From: Candidatus Chryseobacterium colombiense
GTDB lineage: Bacteria; Bacteroidota; Bacteroidia; Flavobacteriales; Weeksellaceae
NCBI GenBank assembly: GCA_029203185.1
Contig: CP119310.1
Location: 1,922,001-1,986,000, forward strand
DNA length: 64,000 nucleotides
Reading direction: 5' to 3'
Every line of letters begins with the position of its first letter. Position 1 is the first letter of the stretch. Shown here one piece after another: positions 52,782 through 63,026 of this stretch. Position numbers and translations under genes: made by a program. Below the pieces are notes generated by a model that was not told the DNA's origin, searched no databases, and worked only from the letters and a program-made list of their open reading frames with translations.

Positions 52782-53930
52782 ATGAAACAGAAGTCAATTT
52801 ATTTCTCTTTATTATTATTCTTTTCAAATTTTTTACTGAGCCAACAATGGCAAACGGCAACATTACAACACTCTTCAGGACTTAGAGAATATTCTATTTA
52901 TATTCCGTCCAATTACAATGCACAAAATCCGGCATCATTAATTTTAACGTTGCACGGATTAGGAGACACGATGTATAATTTCAGAAATATCGGCTTTAGT
53001 AGTATTGCTGAAACCAATAATGTTATCATCGTTTGTCCTCAAGCACTCACTGATCCTTTATCAGGAACCGCATGGAATTCAGGAGCCGGTTATACTTTTT
53101 ATACACCCAATGCGAACGTTGATGATATTGGGTTTATAAGTGCCTTAATCGATAAAGTAAAACAAGATTACAGCATTAATGCTAACAAAGTTTTTGCCTG
53201 CGGATTTTCTATGGGCGGATTTATGACGGAACGTTTAGCAATATCTTTAAATAATAAAATAAAATTATTCGCTTCTGTAGCTGGAACTTTTGGAAATGGT
53301 ATACTTCCTGTCGCAGCAGGAGCTCCTGGACGACCAGTATCCATCGCACACTTTCATGGTACAAGTGATGCCACTATTGGATATACCAACAATAATTTTG
53401 GAAATTCTGTTGATCAGATGATAAATTACTGGAAAACTAATAATCAATCCGTTGCTACTCCTGTCCACACATTACTTCCTGATACAGCAAATGACGGCTA
53501 CACCGTGGATCACTATAAATATACAAGTCTCAATAATAATTCTGTAATTGAATTATATAAAGTCAATAATGCGGATCACGTCTGGCTTACTTCACAAAAC
53601 GACATATCCTATACACAGAAAATTTGGGAATTTTTTAATCAAAACAGTAATTTATTAGCCGTTTCAAATTCAAAACAGGAAATCAGTTTCTCGGTTTCTC
53701 CGATTCCTGCAAAAAATTATATCACTATAAGCTTTCCTAAGGATTATTCTGATGCTGAATTAAGTATATATGATGCAGCAGGCAGATCTGTCTGGACGGA
53801 AAAACCTAAAATAGTGAATCAGCAATATAGGCTTAATTTAAATTCAGTAGGCATTAAAAATGGAACATATATTTTATCTCTTAAAGCCAATGGTTCTACT
53901 ACTACAAAAAAAATAATTGTACTTCAGTAA
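52782..53930 (+). CDS. T9SS-secreted PHB-depolymerase/feruloyl-esterase-like hydrolase
   Basis: About 382 aa from the ATG at 52782, followed by a signal peptide (IYFSLLLFFSNFLLSQ). An alpha/beta hydrolase of the LpqC/PHB-depolymerase type: LILTLHGLGDTMYNF holds the oxyanion loop, the nucleophile serine is in CGFSMGGFM, the acid residue is probably in FHGTSDATIGY, and the histidine is in NADHVW. The last 80 residues are a T9SS sorting domain (SVSPIPAKNYITISFP to KKIIVLQ). The substrate may be a plant or fungal ester or a polyester. Confidence 0.88.
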   Translation: MKQKSIYFSLLLFFSNFLLSQQWQTATLQHSSGLREYSIYIPSNYNAQNPASLILTLHGLGDTMYNFRNIGFSSIAETNNVIIVCPQALTDPLSGTAWNSGAGYTFYTPNANVDDIGFISALIDKVKQDYSINANKVFACGFSMGGFMTERLAISLNNKIKLFASVAGTFGNGILPVAAGAPGRPVSIAHFHGTSDATIGYTNNNFGNSVDQMINYWKTNNQSVATPVHTLLPDTANDGYTVDHYKYTSLNNNSVIELYKVNNADHVWLTSQNDISYTQKIWEFFNQNSNLLAVSNSKQEISFSVSPIPAKNYITISFPKDYSDAELSIYDAAGRSVWTEKPKIVNQQYRLNLNSVGIKNGTYILSLKANGSTTTKKIIVLQ

Positions 53931-53949
53931 CTCATAATTTTATTCAATT

Positions 53950-53975
53950 AAAGCCTCGGAAAATTCTGAGGCTTT
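53950..53975. terminator. Terminator after the esterase
   Basis: AAAGCCTCGGA pairs with TCTGAGGCTTT (11 bp, one wobble), and T5 ends the hairpin. Confidence 0.88.
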
Positions 53976-53998
53976 TTGTTTGAAATAGAACACAAAAA

Positions 53999-54022
53999 AA
54001 GACAGACCCAAAAGCCTGTCTT
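53999..54022 (-). terminator. Terminator of the nifU-C/mrp pair
   Basis: A 7-bp stem AAGACAG/CTGTCTT with loop ACCCAAAAGC; on the minus strand T-rich sequence (TTTTTTTG) follows. It lies 22 bp after the NifU-like stop codon. Confidence 0.7.
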
Positions 54023-54044
54023 AAAAAATATATCGTTTTATTTT

Positions 54045-54293
54045 TTACTCTACATTCACTACCTTATCAATTTCAGGAGCATGTTGTTTAATGGTATTTT
54101 CAACGCCTAATTTCAACGTTGAGAAATTAAGAGAACACCCTGAGCAGTTTCCTAAAAGTTTTACAAATACTGTACTTTCCTTTACATCGATCAGCTCAAT
54201 ATCTCCTCCGTCCTTATTAAGAAACGGACGAATGCTTTCCAACGCTTCCATTACTCTCGTCACAGTCTCTTCGTGTGTTGTATTTATCTCCAT
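54045..54293 (-). CDS. NifU C-terminal-domain Fe-S scaffold
   Basis: An 82-aa protein made only of the NifU C-terminal (Nfu) domain. The cluster ligands are in LLGNCSGCSLNFSTLK (CxxC). It probably assembles or carries [4Fe-4S] clusters. It is directly downstream (18 bp) of the Mrp-type ATPase, which works in the same pathway. Confidence 0.92.
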   Translation of the reverse strand: MEINTTHEETVTRVMEALESIRPFLNKDGGDIELIDVKESTVFVKLLGNCSGCSLNFSTLKLGVENTIKQHAPEIDKVVNVE

Positions 54294-54311
54294 ATTTGGG
54301 TTTGGTTTTCT

Positions 54312-55415
54312 TTATTTTTTTGGTGAGCAACCCGCCATTGTTGTAATTTTCACTGCCTCAGTCGGAGGAAGGTTTTTATTTCTTTCTACAAGGCTTTCAA
54401 TCATTTTCTGTACAGTTCCTGTATAGATATCAGAAATTTTAGAATTTTCCTGTAACGCCGCTGGTCTTCCTACATCTCCCGCTTCTCTGATACTCTGGAT
54501 CAAAGGAATTTCCCCTAATACAGGAATTCCCAAATCATCCGCTAAATATTGTGCTCCCTGGTTTCCAAAGATATAATATTTATTCTCAGGTAATTCTTCC
54601 GGAGTAAAATAAGCCATATTTTCAACTAAACCTAGTACCGGAATATTGATACTTTCCATCTGGAACATCGCAATTCCTTTTCTAACGTCTGCCAAAGCAA
54701 CATGTTGAGGAGTACTTACGATTACCGCTCCTGTTACCGGAACTTCCTGAATAATGGATAAATGAATATCTCCCGTTCCCGGAGGAAGGTCGATCAATAA
54801 AAAGTCAAGCTCCCCCCATGCTGCATCTCTGATCATCTGGTTCAAAGCTTTTGAAGCCATCGGACCTCTCCAAACAACTGCCTGATTGGCTCCTGAAAAA
54901 TATCCGATCGAAAGCATTTTTACTCCGTAATTTTCAATAGGCTTCATCAAACTTCTGCCGTCCACTTCTACCGTAACCGGTTTTTCTCCTTCTGTATCGA
55001 ACATCGTAGGAACTGAAGGCCCATAGATATCTGCATCTAAAAGTCCCACTTTAAAGCCCATTTTAGCCAAAGTGACTGCGATATTGGCAGAAACCGTAGA
55101 CTTTCCTACTCCACCTTTACCTGATGCAATAGCGATAATATTTTTAATCCCAGGAATCTGCTTTCCTTTGATCTGGCTTTGTTGAATTTCGCTTGGTTCC
55201 GGTGAAACTATCTTAAGTTTTAAATTAATCTCTTCTCCGAATTCACTGGCAAAAGCCTGCTTCATCGCTGCTTCCAGTTTCTTTTTTTCGTGCATTGCCG
55301 GTGAATGGGCAGTCATATCAATATATACTTCTGTCCCCATGATTTGCAGATTATTCACCAGGTCATCTACTTCTATCTCTTTAAGGAAATTTTGTACCTT
55401 TTCTTTAGTCAACAT
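54312..55415 (-). CDS. mrp: Mrp/NBP35-family Fe-S carrier ATPase
   Basis: A 367-aa protein. The N-terminal MIP18/DUF59 domain covers about residues 5-75. The deviant Walker A is IASGKGGVGKST at about 103-114, and LIDLPPGTGDIHL and STPQHVALADVRKG follow. It loads or transfers Fe-S clusters. In E. coli-type Mrp a CPxC follows ENM; here the stretch reads ENMAYFTPEELPENKYYIFG, without cysteines. As I recall, other Bacteroidota Mrp proteins share this. It is paired with the NifU-C gene. Confidence 0.93.
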   Translation of the reverse strand: MLTKEKVQNFLKEIEVDDLVNNLQIMGTEVYIDMTAHSPAMHEKKKLEAAMKQAFASEFGEEINLKLKIVSPEPSEIQQSQIKGKQIPGIKNIIAIASGKGGVGKSTVSANIAVTLAKMGFKVGLLDADIYGPSVPTMFDTEGEKPVTVEVDGRSLMKPIENYGVKMLSIGYFSGANQAVVWRGPMASKALNQMIRDAAWGELDFLLIDLPPGTGDIHLSIIQEVPVTGAVIVSTPQHVALADVRKGIAMFQMESINIPVLGLVENMAYFTPEELPENKYYIFGNQGAQYLADDLGIPVLGEIPLIQSIREAGDVGRPAALQENSKISDIYTGTVQKMIESLVERNKNLPPTEAVKITTMAGCSPKK

Positions 55416-55544
55416 AAAAAAATAAATTGTCTACAAATTTACGGAAATTTTACCTATTTAGAATAAGTAAACTTACTGATAGATAAATTCTTTTGCAGAA
55501 CGAAATTTTGTAGTACTTTAGGGCGATTTTAATTTTAAAATGCA

Positions 55545-58346
55545 ATGAAAAAAATAATATTCGTTCTTTTAGGATTGGCAGCCCATAATTTGTTTGCTCA
55601 AAATTATTCGCAATATGTAAATCCCTTCATAGGAACGGGCGGTCACGGACATACTTTTCCGGGAGCTATAGTTCCCTTCGGAATGGTACAGCTTTCCCCT
55701 GATACGCGAATTGACGGAAGCTGGGACGGATGCAGCGGTTATCACTACTCAGATTCTGTGATCTATGGATTTTCTCATACCCACCTGAACGGAACCGGAG
55801 TTTCCGATTACGGAGACATTATGCTGATGCCTACTATGGGAAAACCAAGTCTGGACAGCAAAGATTATTCATCCAAATTCTCTCATAAAAACGAAAAAGC
55901 TTCGGCAGGATTTTACGCTGTTAAATTAGATAAGAATAATATTGATGTCCGATTAACCACTACAAAAAGAGTTGGTTACCACGAATATACATTCAACAAT
56001 GCCGGAAATGCCAATATCATTTTAGACTTAAACCATAGAGACAAACTTCTTGAAGGCGAAGTAAAAATTATAGACAATAAAACGATCGAGGTTTTCAGGA
56101 GAAGTGAAGCCTGGGCAACCAATCAGTATATCTATGCCCGAATTGAGTTTTCTAAGCCTATGCAAATCACTAAAAAAGAAGCTAATGGAAAAAACGAAAA
56201 CAACCTTTATTCAGGAACTGAACTCGCTTTAGCATTTTCAACTTCAGTAAAAAAAGGAGAAAAAATTAGCTTAAAGGTTTCAATTTCTCCAACAGGATAC
56301 GAAGGTGCAGAAAAAAATATGTTGGCAGAGGGGAAATCCAATGACTTTGCAGCCATTCAAAAACAGGCAGTAGCAGATTGGGATAAAGAGTTATCAAAAA
56401 TTGAGGTTACATCTTCTGACAAGGATAAACTTTCTGTTTTCTACACAGCCATGTACCACGTTTTCACACAACCTAACATCAATATGGATGTTGACGGAAA
56501 GTACAGAGGCAGAGACAATAAGTTCTATTATGCTAAAGATTTTGACTACTATACTGTTTTTTCGCTTTGGGATACCTTCAGAGGAGCACATCCTCTTATG
56601 ACGTTAATCGAGAGAAAAAGAACAGCAGACTTCATCAATACCTTTATTAAACAATATGAACAGGGCGGGAAACTTCCGGTTTGGGAGCTGGCTTCCAATG
56701 AAACCGAATGTATGATCGGTTATCATGCCGTTTCTGTAATTGCTGATGCGATGGCAAAAGGAATCACCGGTTTTGATTATGAAAAGGCATTTCAGGCTTC
56801 AAAAAACTCTGCGATGCTGGATATTTTTGGATTAAATGCTTATAAACAAAACAATTATATTGCTATTGATGATGAACACGAAAGTGTTTCAAAAACAGTT
56901 GAATATGCTTATGATGACTGGTGTATCGCACAAATGGCTAAAATTTTAGGTAAAAAAGACGATTACCAATATTTCATGAAACGTTCTCAAAACTGGAAAA
57001 ACCTGTACAATCCAAAAAACGGATTTATGCAGCCCAGAAAGAACGGAAACTGGTATGAACCATTCGAACCGAGAGAGGTGAATAATAACTATACGGAAGG
57101 AAATTCATGGCATTATTCCTTCTCTGTTCAGCAGGATATCCCCGGATTAATTGCGGCACACGGAGGAAAAGAAAAATTTGAACAGTTCATCGATGGTATT
57201 TTCTCTGCTCCGGATAAAACGACAGGTAGAGAGCAAGTAGATATAACAGGGTTGATCGGACAATATGCTCAGGGAAATGAGCCGAGCCACCACATTGCTT
57301 ACCTTTATAATTACGTAGGAAAGCCTGAAAAAACAGATGCAAAAATCAAATATATCCTTGATAATTATTATAAAAATGCTCCGGACGGATTGATCGGAAA
57401 TGAAGATTGCGGACAAATGAGTGCCTGGTATATTTTGAGCGCAATGGGAATTTATGCCGTAACTCCCGGATTACCCGAATGGCAAACAACAACACCTTAT
57501 TTTGATGAGGTTAAGATCCATCTGGAAGACGGAACGACAAGAACCATCACCAAAAACACAAGCAAAGACGAGCTTAAAAAATTAGGCTTTGAAAACGCAA
57601 AATCGTTTAAAGATTTCAAATATGATGAGTTAACAGCAACACCTGTTATCGCTGCAGCAAGGATTTTTGATTTAAACACAAAAGTAGAAATCACTGCTTT
57701 GAATCCGAATGATAAAATTTATTACATGACATTGGATGAAGGTGATGCAAATGTAAGAAAGACTTTCAAAGCATACAGCGGTCCCTTTACCATTACAAAA
57801 ACAACTCAGGTTTCAGCATATGCAGAAAGAAAAGGTGAGAAAAGCTCAATCGTAACGGCCAACTTCAACAGAAGACCGAATAATTGGGACATCACTGTAA
57901 ATTCTACACCCACCCCGCAATACACTGCAAGTGGAAAACTGTCTTTAATCGACGGGATTTTAGGGGATACAAACTGGAGAAAAGGGGAATGGCTGGGTTA
58001 TCAGGGGCAGACTTTTGAAGCAATTATCGATATGAAATCTCCTCAACAGATCACCCAACTGTCTTCATCATATCTTCAGGACAGCAGAGCATGGATTTTA
58101 ATGCCGAAAAAAGTAGAATATTACGCTTCCAATAACGGAAAAGATTTCATTTTATTAAAAACAGTTGACAATACGCTTGATCCGAAAGACGAAACGGTCC
58201 AGAAAAAAGATTTCACAGCTGAAATTCTTCCGACACAGGCCCGTTATATCAAAATAAAAGCTTATCATTTCGGGAAACTTCCGGAGTGGCATCAGGGAGC
58301 CGGCGGAGATGCTTATATTTTTATAGATGAAATTTCTGTAAAATAA
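55545..58346 (+). CDS. GH92 alpha-1,2-mannosidase with C-terminal discoidin-like domain
   Basis: A 933-aa exported glycosidase (signal peptide to LFAQ) acting on mannose-rich glycans. GH92 features: YVNPFIGTGGHGHTFPGAIVPFGMVQLSPDT at the start, HTHLNGTG, WDTFRGAHPLMTLIE, NEPSHHIAYLYNY, and the catalytic acid region GNEDCGQMSAWYILSAMG. After about residue 725 come a chitobiase-C-terminal-like segment (MTLDEGDANVRKTFKAYSGPFTITKTTQVSAYAERKG) and an F5/8 type C-like domain. There is no T9SS sorting domain. It stands alone, with no SusCD nearby. Confidence 0.93.
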   Translation: MKKIIFVLLGLAAHNLFAQNYSQYVNPFIGTGGHGHTFPGAIVPFGMVQLSPDTRIDGSWDGCSGYHYSDSVIYGFSHTHLNGTGVSDYGDIMLMPTMGKPSLDSKDYSSKFSHKNEKASAGFYAVKLDKNNIDVRLTTTKRVGYHEYTFNNAGNANIILDLNHRDKLLEGEVKIIDNKTIEVFRRSEAWATNQYIYARIEFSKPMQITKKEANGKNENNLYSGTELALAFSTSVKKGEKISLKVSISPTGYEGAEKNMLAEGKSNDFAAIQKQAVADWDKELSKIEVTSSDKDKLSVFYTAMYHVFTQPNINMDVDGKYRGRDNKFYYAKDFDYYTVFSLWDTFRGAHPLMTLIERKRTADFINTFIKQYEQGGKLPVWELASNETECMIGYHAVSVIADAMAKGITGFDYEKAFQASKNSAMLDIFGLNAYKQNNYIAIDDEHESVSKTVEYAYDDWCIAQMAKILGKKDDYQYFMKRSQNWKNLYNPKNGFMQPRKNGNWYEPFEPREVNNNYTEGNSWHYSFSVQQDIPGLIAAHGGKEKFEQFIDGIFSAPDKTTGREQVDITGLIGQYAQGNEPSHHIAYLYNYVGKPEKTDAKIKYILDNYYKNAPDGLIGNEDCGQMSAWYILSAMGIYAVTPGLPEWQTTTPYFDEVKIHLEDGTTRTITKNTSKDELKKLGFENAKSFKDFKYDELTATPVIAAARIFDLNTKVEITALNPNDKIYYMTLDEGDANVRKTFKAYSGPFTITKTTQVSAYAERKGEKSSIVTANFNRRPNNWDITVNSTPTPQYTASGKLSLIDGILGDTNWRKGEWLGYQGQTFEAIIDMKSPQQITQLSSSYLQDSRAWILMPKKVEYYASNNGKDFILLKTVDNTLDPKDETVQKKDFTAEILPTQARYIKIKAYHFGKLPEWHQGAGGDAYIFIDEISVK

Positions 58347-58366
58347 TTTTTTGCAGTTAAATAATA

Positions 58367-58400
58367 AAAAAACGCTTCGGAATCTTTCGGAGCGTTTTTT
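58367..58400. terminator. Terminator after the GH92 gene
   Basis: An ACGCT/AGCGT stem extended by CGGA/TTCG pairs with two wobbles, loop ATCT, flanked by A6 and T7. Confidence 0.85.
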
Positions 58401-58582
58401 TATTCGTAATTACTAATCATTTAAATCTAAAATCAAGATTTTTTCTAATTAAAAAAATAAATTTACAGTAGCTTTTTTTTCTGAAAATTCATAAATTTAT
58501 CTATAAATGATGGATGTTAGTCGAAAAAATTCTTTTTCCTCTTCTTTATCAGTTATTTTTGTAGATTGATATTAAAGACACT

Positions 58583-61500
58583 ATGAAGAAGGAAAAAACA
58601 AAAGTCTCGCGTTTATCCAAAATTCTAAAAATCTCCGGAATCAGTTTAGGCAGTCTTGTATTGGTTCTGTTCGTAACTCCTTATTTTTTCAAGGACACCA
58701 TCAATAATGGTATAAAAGAAGTTTCAAAGAGTTATATAAAAACAAAGGTAGATTTCAAGGATTTAGACATTTCTTTCTTCACCCATTTTCCTAATCTTAC
58801 GGTTACTCTTACTCATTCTTCGGTGAAGGGAAATAGTCCATTTCAGTCAGAAAACCTGATTGATGCTAAAGAAATTGGTTTAGGAGTGGATATCACTAGT
58901 CTTTTCGATGAAAAAATTATTTTCAATACCCTTTACATTGAAAATGCAAACATCAGAATGAAAATTGACCGCTCAGGAAAAAACAATTTTGATATTCTGA
59001 TATCTGAAGAAGAATCAAAAGAGAAAAATGATTCTCAACTGGCTTTAGCTTTAAAAAACTTCAAAATTTCCAATTCCAATTTTATTTATGATGACCAGGT
59101 AAGTAAAACTTATTTAAAATTAGATCATTTAGAATATGACGGTCTGATCGATCTAACAAAAGATATCCTGAGCCTAAACGCAAAAACGGAAATTAAGAAC
59201 ACCCTTTTCAAATTGGATAAGGATACCTGGGTTAAAAATTTACCTTTAAAGGGAAAAATCAATACAAAGATCAATGTTGATCAGCTAGGTTTTTATTTTA
59301 CAGATAATCCGTTGATTTTGGGCGAATTTCCGTTCAATCTCCAAGGAAGCCTGAAAATGCCTAGCGAACAGCAGATATATGATTTAAAAATCACCACTAA
59401 AAATGCCGATCTAAAAGCCATTCCTGCCATCATTCCGGAAGCTTATCAGGAATATGCAAAACAGGTTGAAATGAAAGGTAAAACCGATCTCCTGTTTACC
59501 ATGAAAGGTATTTTGAATGCATCGAAGAAACAAAGTCCTGATATCCATATAGAAACAAATATTAATAATGGATTTTTTAATTATCAGAAATCTTCTTCAC
59601 CTATCAATAACTTAAGTTTAACTTCTTTCATCGATATTCCGGCTTTAGATCCTAATCGGCTGAAAGTAAAAGTAAACGAACTTGATTTCAGTTTATTAAA
59701 CGGTTATACCAGAACCAATTTTGTTTTTGAGAACGGTCCTTCGATGTTTTCTGAGGGAACAATAGACTCAAACATTAACCTGGAAGCCTTAAAAAATGCT
59801 ATCGGATATAAAAAAATTGATGCGAAAGGAAACCTTAAACTAAACGGAAACTGGAAAGGTTTTCTCTCTATGAATACTAAAAAAGCGTTACAGAAAGTTC
59901 CTTTATTCGATGTAAAAGCTGATCTGAAAAACGGACATTTCAAAATGAGAGAAATGCCTGCTGCTTTGGATCATATCAATTTGGATATGACGGTTCACAA
60001 TATGGACGGTAATTTTAAAAATACAGCGGTTTTAATTCATCATATTGATGCTAAGGCTTTAGATAACTACGCACAAGGAAAAATTGAAGTAAAGAATCTG
60101 GACAAATATCCTATTGATGCAGATTTTACCGCGAAAATCCATCTTCAGGATATTTACAAAATTTATCCTGTAAAAGGTATTGATCTTCGCGGCGACCTTT
60201 TTGTAAAATCGAAAGCAGTCGGAACTTATGAACCCAAATATAAAAGAGTTCCTGTAAGCAATAGTACTTTATCCCTGAAAAATGGTTTTATAAAGTTCGA
60301 CAGCTACCCTGAACTCCCTTTAGAAAACATCAATGTAGAAACCCATGTAAAAAGCGGGAGGGGCTCTTTCAGTGATTTGGATATTAGTGTCCTTCCCATT
60401 TCATTTACATTGGCTGGGAAACCTTTTACGGTAAAAGCTAATCTGAAAAACCTTAATAATCTGGATTACAGACTACATTCTAAAGGACAGCTCAATCTTG
60501 GGGATTTATACAAACTCTTCCCTATTGAAGGTTTAGACATCAACGGCGTTGTCTCCACGGATGTTGGATTAAAAGGTCAGAACGGAGCTGCTCTGGACAA
60601 CATTCAGAACAGAGGCTTTGTAAAAATTGAGAACATTACCATCCATTCCAAATTTTTTCCAAGCGATTTTACAGTACAAGAAGGTTTATTTAAACTTAAT
60701 GGAAGCCAGCTGACATTTGAAGAGGTAAAAGCCCGTTACAAAAAAAATGTATTTGTCTTTAACGGAAATGTTTCGAATTACATTAATTATATCCTGAAAG
60801 ACCAGAATTTAACCGGAAATATCAATTTTACTTCAAAAAAAGTTAATGTTGATGATTTTATGGCGTATAATTCAGGAACTCCTTCCAATTCAGCTACTGC
60901 GGAAGAAGGCGTTGTATTACTTCCCAAAAATCTGGATATTACCCTCAATGGAAATGCCAATGAAATTTTATTTAAAGATATTAAACTCAATAATTTCAAA
61001 GGAAATTTAGCTTTAAAAAACGGCAATCTGGCCCTAAATGAAACTGAATTCGGAATGATTGGTTCTACATTCAATGCCAATGGAACTTACTTTCCTGTTA
61101 ATGCTAAAAAAGCAAAGTTCGGTATCAACATGAAAGCTAAAAATTTTGATATTCAGAGAGCATACAAAGAGGTTACCCTGTTCAGAGAAATGGTTTCTGC
61201 TGCCGAAAAAGCATATGGAAAAGTTTCTATGGATTATCATCTGGAAGGTGATTTAGGGGCTGATTTCTTTCCCAGACTGAAGACGATAAAAGGAGAAGGA
61301 GTTTTAACTCTGGAGGATATTCAGTTTCATGGCTTTAAAGTATTTAATTCTGTTGCTGAAAAAACCTCAACCGATGCACTGCACGATGCTAAAGTGAGTA
61401 AGGTCAACATTAAAACAAGTATTAAAGACAATGTGATCACCATTGAAAGAACGAAATTTAAAATTGCAGGATTCCGACCTAGAATCGAAGGACAGGTAAG

Positions 61501-61738
61501 TCTTGATGGTTATATCAATTTGGGAATGCGTTTGGGACTTCCTCCTTTCGGAATTATTGGTATTCCGATTAAAATCACAGGACCTTCAGACACGTTTAAG
61601 GTAGAAACAGGAAAGTATCAGAAAGAAGACCTGAATGAAACTGATGATGATGACTACAAAGATTACCAAAAATCTCTAGAAGAGGAAGCTGCTAAAAAAG
61701 CGGAAGCAGAAAAAACAGATTCTAAACCAAAGTTATAA
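58583..61738 (+). CDS. AsmA-family inner-membrane protein
   Basis: A 1051-aa protein with an N-terminal membrane anchor (ISGISLGSLVLVLFVTPYFF, about residues 14-33) and a very long periplasmic beta-rich body of AsmA/TamB type repeats (VDFKDLDISFFTHFPNLTVTLTHSSVKG, IENANIRMKIDRSGKNNFDIL, LNLGDLYKLFPIEGLDINGVV). The C-terminal end IIGIPIKITGPSDTFKVETGKY is typical, and a charged Lys/Glu tail closes it. AsmA-like proteins are thought to bridge the envelope for lipid movement. It stands alone with a strong terminator. Confidence 0.88.
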   Translation: MKKEKTKVSRLSKILKISGISLGSLVLVLFVTPYFFKDTINNGIKEVSKSYIKTKVDFKDLDISFFTHFPNLTVTLTHSSVKGNSPFQSENLIDAKEIGLGVDITSLFDEKIIFNTLYIENANIRMKIDRSGKNNFDILISEEESKEKNDSQLALALKNFKISNSNFIYDDQVSKTYLKLDHLEYDGLIDLTKDILSLNAKTEIKNTLFKLDKDTWVKNLPLKGKINTKINVDQLGFYFTDNPLILGEFPFNLQGSLKMPSEQQIYDLKITTKNADLKAIPAIIPEAYQEYAKQVEMKGKTDLLFTMKGILNASKKQSPDIHIETNINNGFFNYQKSSSPINNLSLTSFIDIPALDPNRLKVKVNELDFSLLNGYTRTNFVFENGPSMFSEGTIDSNINLEALKNAIGYKKIDAKGNLKLNGNWKGFLSMNTKKALQKVPLFDVKADLKNGHFKMREMPAALDHINLDMTVHNMDGNFKNTAVLIHHIDAKALDNYAQGKIEVKNLDKYPIDADFTAKIHLQDIYKIYPVKGIDLRGDLFVKSKAVGTYEPKYKRVPVSNSTLSLKNGFIKFDSYPELPLENINVETHVKSGRGSFSDLDISVLPISFTLAGKPFTVKANLKNLNNLDYRLHSKGQLNLGDLYKLFPIEGLDINGVVSTDVGLKGQNGAALDNIQNRGFVKIENITIHSKFFPSDFTVQEGLFKLNGSQLTFEEVKARYKKNVFVFNGNVSNYINYILKDQNLTGNINFTSKKVNVDDFMAYNSGTPSNSATAEEGVVLLPKNLDITLNGNANEILFKDIKLNNFKGNLALKNGNLALNETEFGMIGSTFNANGTYFPVNAKKAKFGINMKAKNFDIQRAYKEVTLFREMVSAAEKAYGKVSMDYHLEGDLGADFFPRLKTIKGEGVLTLEDIQFHGFKVFNSVAEKTSTDALHDAKVSKVNIKTSIKDNVITIERTKFKIAGFRPRIEGQVSLDGYINLGMRLGLPPFGIIGIPIKITGPSDTFKVETGKYQKEDLNETDDDDYKDYQKSLEEEAAKKAEAEKTDSKPKL

Positions 61739-61769
61739 AGAAACCTCATCAAAATGATGAGGTTTCTTT
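61737..61769. terminator. Bidirectional terminator after asmA-like gene
   Basis: A perfect 15-bp stem (61737-61751 with 61755-61769) with loop AAA, core CCTCATCA; T4 follows. It also ends the converging outer-membrane gene. Confidence 0.93.
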
Positions 61770-61783
61770 TCACAAATACTAAT

Positions 61784-63016
61784 TTAATCAAGGTATCTTT
61801 TTGTAAACCAAGTATCTAAGAAATTAATACTCAGATTGAGCATATGATAATTCTCCCGTATCGGAATATTTTTCTGAACGCCATGAATTCCATATCCGTA
61901 ATTTACATTCAGAATGATTTTATTAAATGGAATTCCCAATCCTACCGTGGCTTCCATTTTGTCTATTTTGGAATTGTTGATTTTATAATATCCGGTATCA
62001 TAATTAAGTCCGAAACGATAGATAAATGCTTCTGATATCGACTGAATACGTTTTCTTTCTGGAAGAATTTCAAACCCTAATCCATAGGTATTTTGTCGGT
62101 AATATTTTTCAGAGGTTACGGAATTGGTCACTTTATCCCAGTGACTCTGCATAAAGTCGAAACTTGCACGGTATCTGTCATTTTTCAGGATACTGATTCC
62201 TGCCCCCATTTCGAAAGGCAGAGAAGTATCTTTTGATGAGAGTTTTGAGGTAACTGTATTGGTATAGTCTCTATTCTCAGTATAGGCAACCTCTCCTTTG
62301 GCAACCAGCTTACTTTTGAAATTTACAACTCCTCCCAAATTGAGCTGAAGGCCACTATCCGTAAACTCCTTCTTAAACTGAGTTCCCAATCCATAGCTAA
62401 AACCAGTATACCGTATATCTCTGCTTATCTCTACTTCAGAAGTTGTTGCAATGGTTTCTTTACGGATAATAGTTCCGAAATTGTTTTTTACTTTCCCCCC
62501 GAAACTCCAGTTATCATTTACTTTATATCCAAAACTGGCTCCCCAGTTTGAAATCCCCCCACTTCCTTCATAAGTGATAGGATATTCGCCAGCTGTTCCC
62601 TCGATGGGAATGGTAGACGAAATTTTATAATCGGCAGAAGTTGTAGGCTGCATACTCAGTCCAACAAAAGCATTTTTAGAAATCCTTAAGGCAGCCCCGA
62701 AGTTTGTAAAATTGGAACTCAGCCTTTTGTCTGTTCCTAAATTACTGGAAATCGTATTATATTTCATTACGCCACTAACATCAAAAACTACATTTTTTGT
62801 AGAAATACTTGTCATCGCTGCCGGATTTTTAGAATTAATATAATCAGGCGCATCTAAAGCAATCCCCGTATTTCCCAAAGCTATATTTCTGGCATTATCT
62901 ACATTGTTAAACATTCCTATTCCAAAATACGAATACGGAGATGAATTTTGAGCAGCTAGTTTCTGAGTTCCTACACTCGCAAAAAGTACAGTGACGATGA
63001 TTGTTTTCTTCTTCAT
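61784..63016 (-). CDS. Outer-membrane beta-barrel protein
   Basis: A 410-aa protein with a signal peptide (IIVTVLFASVGTQKLAAQ). The N-terminal pattern SSPYSYFGIGMFNNVDNARNIALGNTGIALDAPDYINSKNPAAMTSI resembles the PorV/FadL-like barrels of Bacteroidota, and regularly spaced amphipathic strands follow (FGAALRISKNAFVGLSMQP; WSFGGKVKNNFGTII). There is no known ligand. It starts 10 bp after the stop of the DUF4270 gene, in one operon. Confidence 0.72.
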   Translation of the reverse strand: MKKKTIIVTVLFASVGTQKLAAQNSSPYSYFGIGMFNNVDNARNIALGNTGIALDAPDYINSKNPAAMTSISTKNVVFDVSGVMKYNTISSNLGTDKRLSSNFTNFGAALRISKNAFVGLSMQPTTSADYKISSTIPIEGTAGEYPITYEGSGGISNWGASFGYKVNDNWSFGGKVKNNFGTIIRKETIATTSEVEISRDIRYTGFSYGLGTQFKKEFTDSGLQLNLGGVVNFKSKLVAKGEVAYTENRDYTNTVTSKLSSKDTSLPFEMGAGISILKNDRYRASFDFMQSHWDKVTNSVTSEKYYRQNTYGLGFEILPERKRIQSISEAFIYRFGLNYDTGYYKINNSKIDKMEATVGLGIPFNKIILNVNYGYGIHGVQKNIPIRENYHMLNLSINFLDTWFTKRYLD

Positions 63017-63026
63017 AAATTTTTAA

